A program made the position numbers and the translations under genes. A DNA stretch of 64,000 bases, taken from assembly GCF_900453105.1 (NCBI RefSeq), contig NZ_UGPW01000001.1, positions 558,001 through 622,000 on the forward strand. Direction: 5' to 3'. Origin of the DNA: Moraxella ovis. Its GTDB lineage: Bacteria > Pseudomonadota > Gammaproteobacteria > Pseudomonadales > Moraxellaceae. Numbering within the stretch: position 1 is the stretch's first letter; every line of letters begins with the position of its first letter. Under the pieces are notes generated by a model, which saw only the letters and a list, made by a program, of their open reading frames with translations, was not told where the DNA came from and made no database searches. This document shows, piece after piece, positions 8,027 to 17,327 of the stretch.

Positions 8027-9061
8027 CTAGATGTCTTTGGCGACTGCTTTGGCGGCGTCGATATTGATCAAGCCGTGCTCGATGAGATGTCTTAGGCTGT
8101 GTTCTAAGCTGACCATGCCATCGACTGCACCTGTTTGGATGGCTGAACGCATTTGTGCGGTTTTATTGTCACGTATCAGGTTTCTAATGGCGGGTGTGGC
8201 GATCATGATTTCGTGCGCAGCGATGCGTCCGCCATTTACCTTGGGTATCAGCGTCTGGGCGATGATGGCTTGTAAGGATTCAGACAACATGGCGCGAATC
8301 ATGTTCTTCTCATGTGAATCAAAGACATCAATAATGCGATCGACCGCCTTAGTAGCGCTATTGGTATGCAGGGTGGACAGCACCAAGTGGCCTGTCTCGG
8401 CAGCGCGTAGAGCAAGTTGAATACTCTCTAAATCACGCAGTTCTCCGATTAATATCACGTCAGGATCTTCACGCAAGGCAGACTTTAGCGCGCGATCAAA
8501 GCTGTGTGTGTCGCGATGTACTTCGCGCTGATTGATGAGCGAGCGCTTGGAATGATGGATGAACTCAATCGGATCTTCGATGGTTAAAATGTGTGCGGCG
8601 CGTGTCTCATTGATGTGATCGATCATGGCAGCGAGTGTTGTGGATTTGCCTGACCCTGTTGCGCCTGTGACGAGAATTAGGCCTTGGCGTAGGGCGCATA
8701 ACTGCTTAAAGGTATCGCCAAGATTCAGCGATGACATGGTTGGTATCTGACTGGGGATGATGCGAAAAACCGCTGCCACACCACGATTTTGGAAAAATAT
8801 ATTCGCACGGAATCTTGATAATTCTTTGATTTCAAAAGAAAAATCAATTTCTTTGTGTTCTGCTAATTGTTCTAACTGATCATCACTCATGTGCATGCCC
8901 AGCATGGCGATGATATCGTCATGCGATAAAGGCAGCATGCTCACCGAAGTCATGCTGCCATCAATGCGCAGATAGGGCATCTCGCCTGTGGATAGGTGTA
9001 GGTCTGATGCGCCAGATTGTATGGCGTAGGCGAGCAGTGTAGATAAAGTGGGTGGGTTCAT
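8027..9061 (-). CDS. pilT: Type IV pilus retraction ATPase PilT
   Basis: Hexameric GspE/PilT-family ATPase that depolymerises type IV pili for twitching motility and DNA uptake. A PAS-like N-terminal domain (SGASDLHLSTGEMPYLRIDG) precedes Walker A GATGSGKST at 133-141, the Asp box region ILTIEDPIEF, Walker B and the His box (STLHTNSA). The AIRNLIRDNKTAQM segment near the C-terminus is PilT-like. Length of 344 residues is normal. It is a single gene here; no pilU follows on the minus strand within the window. Confidence 0.95.
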   Translation of the reverse strand: MNPPTLSTLLAYAIQSGASDLHLSTGEMPYLRIDGSMTSVSMLPLSHDDIIAMLGMHMSDDQLEQLAEHKEIDFSFEIKELSRFRANIFFQNRGVAAVFRIIPSQIPTMSSLNLGDTFKQLCALRQGLILVTGATGSGKSTTLAAMIDHINETRAAHILTIEDPIEFIHHSKRSLINQREVHRDTHSFDRALKSALREDPDVILIGELRDLESIQLALRAAETGHLVLSTLHTNSATKAVDRIIDVFDSHEKNMIRAMLSESLQAIIAQTLIPKVNGGRIAAHEIMIATPAIRNLIRDNKTAQMRSAIQTGAVDGMVSLEHSLRHLIEHGLINIDAAKAVAKDI

Positions 9062-9149
9062 GGTGTTTGGATTTTAATAATTGGATTAAATTGATGATTA
9101 TTTTATGATAAACTTATCAAATAAAAAAGCAAAATCATCGGAATTAATA

Positions 9150-9827
9150 ATGAACGACCTTAAGCATAATTATGAGCAAGTACTGGCACGGCTAAATGCC
9201 GCCAACCAATCGGCAAATCGAGATAATGGGGCGGGGCTGCTGGCGGTGTCTAAGACCAAGCCTGCTGCTGACATCCGTACCCTATATGAGGCGGGTCAGC
9301 GTGATTTTGGTGAGAATTATCTACAAGAAGCACTCACCAAGCAACAACAGCTGACCGATCTGTCCATTACCTGGCATTATATCGGGAGTATCCAGCGCAA
9401 CAAGACACGAGATATTGCCGCACATTTTGATTGGGTGCATACCATCGAGCGTGCCATCATCGTTGAGAGACTTAATGATCAGCGCGGCGATCTTGCGCCT
9501 TTGAATGTGCTGATTCAGGTGAATATTGATGATGAGGACAGCAAATCTGGCGTGCAACCTGATGAGGTGTTAGCACTTGTGGATGTTATTCATGGTTTGC
9601 CAAAGCTGGTCTTGCGTGGATTGATGGTGATACCTGCCAAAGAAAGTAGTGATGCTTTTATTCGTACTCGAGCGCTGTTCGATGAGGTTGGACGTGCTCG
9701 CGATCTGCCGAATTGGGATACGCTTAGCATGGGTATGAGTGGCGATATGGCGGACGCTGTTGCGCATGGATCGACCATCGTGCGTGTGGGTACGGCATTA
9801 TTTGGCCAAAGAGATTATTCCAAGTAA
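9150..9827 (+). CDS. yggS: YggS/PLPBP family pyridoxal 5'-phosphate homeostasis protein
   Basis: PLP-binding TIM-barrel protein that buffers vitamin B6. The PLP lysine lies in LLAVSKTKPA near the N-terminus, followed by FGENYLQEA, WHYIGSIQRNK, a DSKSGV-containing strand, LRGLMVIPA and the SMGMSGDM phosphate-binding region. An upstream ATG at 9105 would add 15 residues; the ATG at 9150 fits the family start better and gives 225 residues. It is divergent from pilT. In many proteobacteria this gene lies next to pilT, as here. Confidence 0.93.
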   Translation: MNDLKHNYEQVLARLNAANQSANRDNGAGLLAVSKTKPAADIRTLYEAGQRDFGENYLQEALTKQQQLTDLSITWHYIGSIQRNKTRDIAAHFDWVHTIERAIIVERLNDQRGDLAPLNVLIQVNIDDEDSKSGVQPDEVLALVDVIHGLPKLVLRGLMVIPAKESSDAFIRTRALFDEVGRARDLPNWDTLSMGMSGDMADAVAHGSTIVRVGTALFGQRDYSK

Positions 9828-9830
9828 TAT

Positions 9831-9864
9831 CAACAAAAACCCGTCAAGAGACGGGTTTTTGTTG
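9831..9864. terminator. Strong bidirectional terminator between yggS and nadE
   Basis: 15-base perfect arms (CAACAAAAACCCGTC and its complement) with an AAGA tetraloop. Confidence 0.93.
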
Positions 9865-9870
9865 GATGGA

Positions 9871-11559
9871 TTAGAATGCACCTGTAATCGACCAGCCGTT
9901 CACGAGTGGGTAGCGACGTTCGCGGCCGAACGATTTTTTGCTGATTTTGGTGCCGATGGCGCCTTGGCGACGTTTGTGTTCAGCGTTATCAACCATGTGC
10001 AGGATTTTCTCAACCACAGCCGGCTCATAGCCTGCTGCGCAGATTGCCTTGTAGCCTAGATCTTCATCAATGTACATCTTAAGGATGGCGTCTAGCATCT
10101 CATAATCCGGTAAGCTGTCTTGGTCGGTCTGATCAGGACGCAGTTCGGCAGATGGTGCGCGCGTGATGACGCGCTCTGGGATGACAGGATTATCTTCTAG
10201 GCGGTTGCGGTAATTGGCAAGGCGGTACACGTCAGTTTTGTACACATCTTTTAGCATGTCAAATCCGCCCACCATGTCACCATATAGGGTGGCATAGCCG
10301 ACCGCATTTTCAGATTTGTTGCCTGTGCTGACCACCATGTGACCAAACTTATTGGACAGCGCCATCAAAATGGTGCCGCGAGCACGAGCCTGTAGATTCT
10401 CTTCGGTGGTGTCAGGCGCGCTGTTCGCCAATAATGGCGCCAATGCAGCACGCATGCCTTCGACGGCATCGTGAATTGGGCAGACGGTGTATGAGACATT
10501 AAGTCTAGCAGCTTGGGCGGCGGCATCTTCTAAGCTCATGCTGGACGTGTATTCATATGGCATCATGACGGCATAGACTTTGTCTGCACCCAGAGCATCG
10601 ACTGCCAAACACAGCGTAAGCGCACTATCAATACCGCCTGATAGGCCGATAATCACACCCTTAAAGCCCGAGCGATTCACATAGTCACGAAGACCCACTA
10701 CTAAGGCTTGGTACATTTCAGATTCTTCAGACAGAACCAATGGCGCCTTGAGCTGCTCATCGAATACTTTCGTATTGGGGTTAAATTGCGCCATGATTAG
10801 CTGATTTAAGAATCTAGAGCCTTCATGCGCAACTGTACCATCGGCCTGTACGATGAGTGAGCCACCATCGAACACGATGTCATCTTGTGCGCCGACTGTA
10901 TTGGCGTAGATGATTGGTAATTCATGGGTCTTAGCTTGACGAGTTAGCAGTTCTTTGCGCTTGATTTGCTTGCCTACTTCAAATGGTGAAGCATTCAGCA
11001 CCACGACAAGGTCAGCGCCTTCTTTTTTGAGTGTGCGAATTGGGGCATCGTGCCAAATGTCCTCACAGATGAGCAATCCAATTGTCGCGCCCTTGTAATC
11101 GAACAGTACTTGATTGCGGCCCTGATTAAAATAACGATGCTCATCAAAGATGCCATAATTTGGCAGGCATTGCTTGTGGTAAAAGCCTTTTTGGCTACCG
11201 CCTTGTAGGATGGCGGCTGAGTTGAATGTACCGTGCTGATCGATGTGAGGATACCCTAGGATGATGACAATGCCTTCGATTTTGGAAAGCTCGTCCATGG
11301 CGATTTTAACGCGTTCAGCCAGGGTGGGGCGCAGCAGCAGATCTTCTGGTGGGTAACCGATGAGCGCAAGCTCTGGGAAAATCACGATATCTGCACCTTT
11401 GCTTTTGGCGTCTAGTGCCAATGCGCTCATTTTTTTGACGTTTCCTGCGATGTCACCCACCCAAAAATTGGTCTGCATGATGGCAAAAGTAATCGTACCT
11501 AGTGGTGTATCAGTGCTTTGTAGCGACATTTCGCCATCAGCTGTTTTGATTTTTGACAT
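9871..11559 (-). CDS. nadE: Glutamine-dependent NAD+ synthetase
   Basis: Two-domain enzyme making NAD+ from deamido-NAD+, ATP and glutamine. The N-terminal nitrilase-type glutaminase domain has Glu63 (FPELALIGYPPEDLL), Lys129 and nucleophile Cys165 in LLICEDIWHD. The C-terminal PP-loop ATPase domain carries SGGIDS at 307-312 and a STGNKSE segment. Length of 562 residues is normal for the glutamine-dependent form. It is a single gene on the minus strand, convergent with yggS. Confidence 0.96.
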   Translation of the reverse strand: MSKIKTADGEMSLQSTDTPLGTITFAIMQTNFWVGDIAGNVKKMSALALDAKSKGADIVIFPELALIGYPPEDLLLRPTLAERVKIAMDELSKIEGIVIILGYPHIDQHGTFNSAAILQGGSQKGFYHKQCLPNYGIFDEHRYFNQGRNQVLFDYKGATIGLLICEDIWHDAPIRTLKKEGADLVVVLNASPFEVGKQIKRKELLTRQAKTHELPIIYANTVGAQDDIVFDGGSLIVQADGTVAHEGSRFLNQLIMAQFNPNTKVFDEQLKAPLVLSEESEMYQALVVGLRDYVNRSGFKGVIIGLSGGIDSALTLCLAVDALGADKVYAVMMPYEYTSSMSLEDAAAQAARLNVSYTVCPIHDAVEGMRAALAPLLANSAPDTTEENLQARARGTILMALSNKFGHMVVSTGNKSENAVGYATLYGDMVGGFDMLKDVYKTDVYRLANYRNRLEDNPVIPERVITRAPSAELRPDQTDQDSLPDYEMLDAILKMYIDEDLGYKAICAAGYEPAVVEKILHMVDNAEHKRRQGAIGTKISKKSFGRERRYPLVNGWSITGAF

Positions 11560-11809
11560 TTTTTATAATCCTGTAAATGATAAATTCATGATGATTTCAT
11601 GTAATCGCCATTCTGGCGTGTTCGATACAAACTTCATGTTTGTGTTGTAATTTAATGAATTGCGCCCGCCCAAAAACCATCCAATGTGCATGCTTTTTAA
11701 GCAAAAAATACTCGGCACACCTTAGTATAGCACAATAATTGTGTTTTTGGCGTTTTTGGGAGGGTTTTGTGGTATAGTAGCAATTTGTTTTGGTTACTTA
11801 GGATTGCTT

Positions 11810-12094
11810 ATGTTTGCTTTTATTTTAAATGTCATCATCATTTTGATTGTGATGAAGATATTTTTTAAATTCATGTACCCAAAGCCGCCTAAGGAATTTT
11901 TTGCCAAAGAAGGTGACGACACAACGATGCGCACCTGCGACCATTGCGGGCATGAGCTTGCTACTTATCGCGGGATATTGGAGCGGAATAGATCGGCTGA
12001 GAGGTTCTTCTGTAATGACGAACATCGTTTGGCATATCTTGATGGTGTTCAAAATAAGAGCGCGCCATCTGATGATCATGCAAGACCCAACTAA
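11810..12094 (+). CDS. Small membrane-anchored zinc-ribbon-like protein (PP0621-type)
   Basis: A 94-residue protein with one N-terminal membrane segment (residues 1 to about 22), then a short basic linker and a C-terminal CDHCGHE ... CNDEH arrangement that looks like a zinc ribbon. This layout matches the PP0621 family often found upstream of pilus genes in gammaproteobacteria; the function is unknown. The ATG at 11810 is chosen because AGGA lies 6 bases upstream; a longer open frame from 11741 lacks such a site. It ends 32 bases before pilM and may share its transcript. Confidence 0.65.
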   Translation: MFAFILNVIIILIVMKIFFKFMYPKPPKEFFAKEGDDTTMRTCDHCGHELATYRGILERNRSAERFFCNDEHRLAYLDGVQNKSAPSDDHARPN

Positions 12095-12126
12095 ATAATA
12101 AATACAACACAGCATGGATGCTTATA

Positions 12127-13383
12127 ATGTCTGATTCTTCCTTTGCTAAGTTATTCAAAAATTGGCGCCTGCCTTGGTGCACCCATCACCCAACAATCGG
12201 CATCGAGATTGGTTCATCATCTGTGCAGGCGGTGGTGCTTGAGCGTTTCCGAGATCAATGGCACCTAAAAGCGTGTGGCGTTCAAGATTTCGATGGAGAT
12301 GCTGAAGATGTGACAGTACAGCAGTTGGCTTTGACTCGTCTTTTGATGAGATTGGGCGTGAGTCAAGGCAGTGTCTCAGTGACAACTCACACACCTGTGA
12401 TGAGTCGCACCATAGCTTTGCCAAGCGGTCTGTCTGATGATGATATTGATCTACTGATCCGCCTAGATGCTGATAAATACATCCCACATCCTTTAGATGA
12501 AGTGAGTTTTGATTTTTGGGTGTTGGGCGATGATGGGCGTGAGATGTCTGTCTTATTGGTGGCGGTGCGTATGTCTATGGTGGATAGATGCGCGGAGATC
12601 GTCGCGGCGGCTGGGCTTGATGTGGATGTGGTGGACGTGCATGAGTATGCTTTGGCACGGGGTCTTACGCCTGTGATTGTGGATTTATCAGGTGAAGTGG
12701 CAATTATTCATATTGATGATAGCAAAACCTATGTCTATGCAGCGAATATGGATCAGCATCGCATCTTTTCAGGATTTCATTATCGACAAGAATACTTAAA
12801 TCACGCCTTGGTTTCGGCTGATAACATTCGTGCCGTCAAGGTGGAATTAGATGCTTCTAAGATTACCCCAATCAATGATAATGACTCGGTAGAGGGCATG
12901 GATTTTTATGAATTTTTGGCGCAGCATAGGCAGGATGCTACTAAGAGTGCTGATGCGCCTATCAAGCAATTAAGCAAGTCTTTGGATTTCGATCACCCCA
13001 GTAATATCCATTCGTATTCATCGGATTATGAAATTCGCTTTGATGGGGTTGTAGATGCTGGTGCTGATTTGACAGAGTCATTGGGTGAAGCGCCTGCCTG
13101 TCATGATGTTAGTGAACAAGTCGTTAATCTGCAAAAAATGCTTCTGTCTTATGAATCTTCCGCTCACACCAAGGTGGATGTCGTTGTTCTTTCGGGTTTA
13201 TCAGATGAGTATTTGGCAGCGCAATTATCACAAGCTGTAGGCGTTCCTGTTTATCTTGCAGATCCATTTCTAGGAATGAGCATTAGTCGTGGTGTAAGCC
13301 AAGCTGAATTAGACGGATCGTCTAGACTGGTGGTGGCTTGTGGTCTTGCCATGCGTGGATTCGATGGGGTGTCAGATGAATAA
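12127..13383 (+). CDS. pilM: Type IV pilus inner membrane assembly protein PilM
   Basis: Actin-like cytosolic protein that binds the PilN tail and links the pilus motor to the inner-membrane platform. GIEIGSSSVQAVVLE near the N-terminus is the phosphate-1 motif, followed by RLDADKYIPHPLDEVSFDF and VDVHEYALARG. At 418 residues it is some 60 longer than typical PilM; the extra length is an acidic stretch near residues 250-330 between the two actin-like lobes. The ATG at 12127, with GGA 8 bases upstream, is preferred over 12118. First gene of pilMNOPQ. Confidence 0.93.
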   Translation: MSDSSFAKLFKNWRLPWCTHHPTIGIEIGSSSVQAVVLERFRDQWHLKACGVQDFDGDAEDVTVQQLALTRLLMRLGVSQGSVSVTTHTPVMSRTIALPSGLSDDDIDLLIRLDADKYIPHPLDEVSFDFWVLGDDGREMSVLLVAVRMSMVDRCAEIVAAAGLDVDVVDVHEYALARGLTPVIVDLSGEVAIIHIDDSKTYVYAANMDQHRIFSGFHYRQEYLNHALVSADNIRAVKVELDASKITPINDNDSVEGMDFYEFLAQHRQDATKSADAPIKQLSKSLDFDHPSNIHSYSSDYEIRFDGVVDAGADLTESLGEAPACHDVSEQVVNLQKMLLSYESSAHTKVDVVVLSGLSDEYLAAQLSQAVGVPVYLADPFLGMSISRGVSQAELDGSSRLVVACGLAMRGFDGVSDE

Positions 13384-14005
13384 TATCCCCAAGATTAATC
13401 TCATGCCGTGGCGTGAGATGCGCCGAATTCGTAAGAATGCGCAATTTCGTCGCGCATTAATTCTTGCGACTGTATTGTCTACTGGGTTGGTTGGTGGTGC
13501 GTACATTTATGAAAAAGGTAAACTCAATCACCAAAAGGCCATCAATGACGACATCTCAAATCGCATCATTGCGCTTGATGCGGATATTGTGAAGATTGCT
13601 GCATTGGAAAACGAGCAAAAAGCGCTGCTGGATAAAGTTACCATCATCAATGATCTGCACGGCAATCGGGCGGCGCTTGTGCGATTCTTTGAGTATCTGG
13701 CGCGTACAAGCGCAGGCTTAGTATACTTTGAGCGTGTGACATTATCAGGGGAGATGCTGACACTGACAGGCGTATCTAAAAGCTCAGCCGATGTAAGTCG
13801 ATTCTCCCAAAACATCAGCGCAGATGCACAGAGCGTCCTTGATGATGTGATGGTGGTTGGACTACAAGATGTGCCAAATGGCGCGGTTAATTTTGTGATT
13901 TCCGCCAAGTTGATTTTAGATTCTAAGCAAGTCGCTGATAGCTCACCAAACGACTCATCGGTAGTACTGCAAGGCGTAGCAGATGATCAAGAGGATGCGC
14001 CATGA
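13376..14005 (+). CDS. pilN: Type IV pilus inner membrane protein PilN
   Basis: Bitopic membrane protein of the alignment subcomplex. The N-terminal INLMPWREMRRIRKN motif binds PilM. One membrane helix follows (about residues 24-43), then a coiled coil and a periplasmic ferredoxin-like domain. The start is internal to pilM, overlapping its end by 8 bases; the ATG gives the family-typical MNNIPKINLMPW start and 209 residues. The overlap implies translational coupling with pilM. Confidence 0.95.
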   Translation: MNNIPKINLMPWREMRRIRKNAQFRRALILATVLSTGLVGGAYIYEKGKLNHQKAINDDISNRIIALDADIVKIAALENEQKALLDKVTIINDLHGNRAALVRFFEYLARTSAGLVYFERVTLSGEMLTLTGVSKSSADVSRFSQNISADAQSVLDDVMVVGLQDVPNGAVNFVISAKLILDSKQVADSSPNDSSVVLQGVADDQEDAP

Positions 14006-14658
14006 ATAGAGAACATAGACCGTCATCATCAGAGCGCATTGCGCAGACTTGGCGAGAGCTTAACAGCTTGACTTTGGATAATCTGGGTGCAGCACCCAGA
14101 TGGTTAAAGGTGTTATTACTGGCATTGTGTGTTCTATTCATAGGGGTGTTTGGCTGGATGTTATTGATTAAGCCTATTAAGCTTGCGCACAGTGCACTGA
14201 TGACGCAGGAGCAGACGCTCATCAGTCAATACGCCCAAAAATACGCCAAAGCACAGCAGCTAAGTGCCATAGAAAATCAAACCCAGATTCTCAATCGTGA
14301 TCTAGCAACCATCATTGAGGTCTTGCCAACAACGCTGAACATGGGCCTAATCGTAGAGCAGCTGCATGCGGCAGCGATGCGCATAGGCGTTAAGATTGTG
14401 GATGTTAAGATGCAGTCTGAGGTTGAATCAGAGCTATTTTTTGAAAGGGGGCTGACCATCACAGTAGAAGGCGGTTATCACGAGATGGGTCGGTTGCTTT
14501 CTCAGATTTCATCGCTATCGGTGGCACTGACCTTTCATGATTTTGACATCGAAAAATTATCTCAAAACGGCAACCAGGCCAAGCTTCGAATGACGCTACA
14601 TGCCAAAGCCTATCGCGCTAAAGTCATTGATGTGACTAAGGAGGCGGCGAGTGACTAA
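14002..14658 (+). CDS. pilO: Type IV pilus inner membrane protein PilO
   Basis: Partner of PilN in the alignment subcomplex. A short cytosolic N-terminus with the LDNLGAAPRWLKVLLLAL pattern leads into a membrane helix at about residues 32-55, a coiled coil (about 60-100) and a periplasmic domain with LHAAAMRIGVKI and GGYHEMGRLLSQISSL, typical for PilO. It is 218 residues and overlaps pilN by the ATGA tetranucleotide and pilP by 8 bases. Confidence 0.95.
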   Translation: MNREHRPSSSERIAQTWRELNSLTLDNLGAAPRWLKVLLLALCVLFIGVFGWMLLIKPIKLAHSALMTQEQTLISQYAQKYAKAQQLSAIENQTQILNRDLATIIEVLPTTLNMGLIVEQLHAAAMRIGVKIVDVKMQSEVESELFFERGLTITVEGGYHEMGRLLSQISSLSVALTFHDFDIEKLSQNGNQAKLRMTLHAKAYRAKVIDVTKEAASD

Positions 14659-15277
14659 GCTCATAAAAGGCGTGTGCTTGGGCCTATTTGCCATGAGTGT
14701 GATGGGTTGCCAAAAATCATCTGTCACCGATGAGGTGGATGCTAAGCTTGATAAAATTCATCGAATCGCCATCCCAACGCCTGTTCCGATGAATGAGAAT
14801 CATACACCATTGATTGAGGATTATCATGCGGCGAATGATCCTTTTGTCGCTCCTGTTGGTTTGATGAGTTTCACAGCATCTGCTGATATGTCTCAAGATA
14901 AACCGAAGGTAGTGGGTGTAGACGATAAAAGTCGATCAATTGAGCAACCCGAAGAAAATATCACCAAAACCTCAAAGCCTGCCATTAAATACGGTAAATC
15001 TGTCAGCGTAGACCTATCTAGACCCCGTCAAGTGTTGGAAAGTTATGCGCTAAATTCGCTCAGCTATCGTGGTCGCATTGAGCAAAGTGGGCAAGTGAGT
15101 GCACTTGTGCTGAGTCCTGATGGTGTTGCGCATCCTGTGCAAGTAGGGCATTATCTGGGTCAAAATCATGGCAGAATCGCTCACATCGACCGCCACGAGA
15201 TCATCCTAAAAGAAGCGATCATGCAAGAAGATGGTCGTTATTATGAACAAATTAATCGCCTAAGATTTCACCCTTGA
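14651..15277 (+). CDS. pilP: Type IV pilus lipoprotein PilP
   Basis: Lipoprotein connecting PilNO to the PilQ secretin. The start is GTG inside the end of pilO. Lipobox VMGC puts the lipidated Cys near residue 20. A disordered, charged linker covers about residues 25-125, then the compact beta-domain (LESYALNSLSYRGRIEQSG, VGHYLGQNHGRI) typical of the PilP HR domain. Length of 208 residues is slightly long because of the linker. Confidence 0.93.
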   Translation: MTKLIKGVCLGLFAMSVMGCQKSSVTDEVDAKLDKIHRIAIPTPVPMNENHTPLIEDYHAANDPFVAPVGLMSFTASADMSQDKPKVVGVDDKSRSIEQPEENITKTSKPAIKYGKSVSVDLSRPRQVLESYALNSLSYRGRIEQSGQVSALVLSPDGVAHPVQVGHYLGQNHGRIAHIDRHEIILKEAIMQEDGRYYEQINRLRFHP

Positions 15278-15278
15278 T

Positions 15279-16619
15279 ATGAGTAATGATATGAAAAAAT
15301 GGCCTGTACTAATGCTGATGCTAATCACAATGGTTGGCGCTGCTCATGCGACATCTGCACCAGCTCAGCAATATCAAGGTGAGCGCATCTCAGTCGAATT
15401 TCAAGACATGCCTGTGCGTGCGGTTATCGATGTCCTGGCGCATGCAGGCGGTGCTAATATCGTGGCAAGCGATGGTGTGACAGGAAATATCACCTTAAGA
15501 TTAAATAGCATCCCGTGGGATCAGGCACTTGACATCGTCGTCGATACCAAGCACCTCATCAAAACTATGAATAACGGCGTCATTACCATCTCATCGCCAG
15601 ATGAACTGACGCAAATCTCCCAACGCCGCGCCCAAGCACGAATTCAGTCCCAGCAGCATCTACCACTACAGACCGAATATATCCGCATCAATTATGCCGA
15701 TGCCAAGGATATTTTATCACTGATCAATCATAAGTCTGAGGCTTCATCAAGTGCTGCCATGCTGTCAGATCGTGGCGTGGCAAACATCGATGCTCGCACA
15801 AACACACTTATTATTAAAGACATCCAGCCGAATATCGATGACATATTGGCATTGGTGTCGCACCTTGATGTGCCGGTGCAGCAGGTGATGATTGAGGCGA
15901 GGATTGTGAGTGCTAATGATGGCTTTAGTCGTGATCTTGGGGTGAGCTTTGGGGTGTTATCAAACAGCAGTCGCTTACAGATTGGCGGGTCTCATAACGC
16001 GCTCTGGCACCTAAGGTCGTCAAATAATGGAGCGACTAACATCACACGCCCTGATCATCTGGCGGTTGATCTGGGTGTGGCGAACCCGGCGGGCCGCATA
16101 GCGTTTGGTCTTATCAATATATCAGACGTATTGCTTGATTTGGAATTGTCTGCCATGCAGGCTGATCGTCGCGGTGAAGTCATCTCAACGCCAAAAGTGT
16201 TAACCGCTGATAAGCAAACAGCGCGCATCTCATCAGGCATGCAAATCGCCTACCAAGAAGAGACATCAAGTGGCGCAACCAACACAGTATTTAAAGAGGC
16301 GGCGCTTGTGTTGGAGGCCACGCCAACCATCACGCCAGATGGTAAAATTACCCTAAAATTAAACGTCAAAAACGGCACGCCTGTCACCAATCTAGGCGAG
16401 ATTGCCATCCAAGAAGATGCTTTAGAGACCAATGTCATCGTCGATGATGGTCAGACCGTCGTGCTGGGTGGTATTTATCGCCAAACCAATAATAATGGCG
16501 TAATTAAAGTACCGTTCTTTGGTGATTTACCCGTGGTCGGAAAATTATTCCGCAAAGAAAGTCGTAGCAACACCAAAGAGGAACTTTTGATTTTTGTTAC
16601 CCCAAAATTGGCGCAATAA
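15279..16619 (+). CDS. pilQ: Short type IV pilus secretin PilQ lacking AMIN domains
   Basis: Outer membrane secretin through which pili and DNA pass. After a signal peptide (about residues 1-25) it goes directly into an STN domain (ISVEFQDMPVRAVIDVLAHAG), one N1/NolW-type domain (about 125-205) and the secretin core ending in the NTKEELLIFVTPKL signature. At 446 residues it lacks the tandem AMIN domains of usual PilQ (about 700 residues) and is the size of HofQ/ComE-type secretins. An alternative start at the ATG at 15291 would only trim 4 residues. Position directly after pilP supports the PilQ role. Confidence 0.9.
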   Translation: MSNDMKKWPVLMLMLITMVGAAHATSAPAQQYQGERISVEFQDMPVRAVIDVLAHAGGANIVASDGVTGNITLRLNSIPWDQALDIVVDTKHLIKTMNNGVITISSPDELTQISQRRAQARIQSQQHLPLQTEYIRINYADAKDILSLINHKSEASSSAAMLSDRGVANIDARTNTLIIKDIQPNIDDILALVSHLDVPVQQVMIEARIVSANDGFSRDLGVSFGVLSNSSRLQIGGSHNALWHLRSSNNGATNITRPDHLAVDLGVANPAGRIAFGLINISDVLLDLELSAMQADRRGEVISTPKVLTADKQTARISSGMQIAYQEETSSGATNTVFKEAALVLEATPTITPDGKITLKLNVKNGTPVTNLGEIAIQEDALETNVIVDDGQTVVLGGIYRQTNNNGVIKVPFFGDLPVVGKLFRKESRSNTKEELLIFVTPKLAQ

Positions 16620-16693
16620 TAAAATTAGCCAATCTATCATAAAATACTGGCAAGATTGGCGCAAACCTTGTATTATAGGGTATTTTGATTTTG

Positions 16694-17302
16694 ATGCCAG
16701 AGTGCGACATGTACGACGAAGATAATCCGATCATCGAGGATGTGGTGGTCGAAAAAACCAGCGAAGGACTTGCCAAGTTGTTGCCATCGATTTTCTTGGT
16801 GGGGCCGATGGGGGCGGGCAAGACAACCATCGGTAAGCTCTTAGCCAAGCACTTGGGACGAGAATTCATCGATTGTGATCATTGCATCGTGGCGCAGACA
16901 GGCGCTGACATTCCTTGGATTTTTGCCAAAGAGGGCGAAGAAGGGTTTCGTGATAGAGAGACCCGCGCGCTTGAGGAGCTGACTGCGATGCCGAACATTG
17001 TCATGGCGACAGGCGGCGGTGCGGTAGGGCGCGAAGAGAATCGCAAGCTATTACAGCAGGGCTTTGTGATTTATCTTGAGGCGAGCGTTGATACACAGCT
17101 TATCCGCACAAAAAAAGACAAAAACCGCCCGCTGCTGCAGAATGGCAATCCACGCGCAACTTTGGAAGCTTTATATCAAAAACGCCATCCATTATATCAA
17201 GAAGTCGCAACCATCATCGTGCCAACAGGACGCGCCTATCCCAAGCAGATGGTGGCAGATTTATTAGAAATTTTGGCAAAATACGCCAAAGAGCACGCCT
17301 AA
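16694..17302 (+). CDS. aroK: Shikimate kinase
   Basis: Phosphorylates shikimate in the chorismate pathway. Walker A GPMGAGKTT lies near residue 40, then the shikimate-binding DCD motif (FIDCDHCIV), FRDRETRALEEL and the GGGAV loop. A roughly 30-residue N-terminal extension precedes the kinase fold. The start is uncertain: an ATG at 16709 would also fit and TTG at 16685 is possible. It directly follows pilQ and precedes aroB, the common pilMNOPQ-aroKB order. A GCCAATCT...AGATTGGC hairpin at 16628-16660 lacks a T-run, so read-through from pilQ is likely. Confidence 0.95.
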   Translation: MPECDMYDEDNPIIEDVVVEKTSEGLAKLLPSIFLVGPMGAGKTTIGKLLAKHLGREFIDCDHCIVAQTGADIPWIFAKEGEEGFRDRETRALEELTAMPNIVMATGGGAVGREENRKLLQQGFVIYLEASVDTQLIRTKKDKNRPLLQNGNPRATLEALYQKRHPLYQEVATIIVPTGRAYPKQMVADLLEILAKYAKEHA

Positions 17303-17327
17303 TTATTCATCAATCAATACCGTAACT

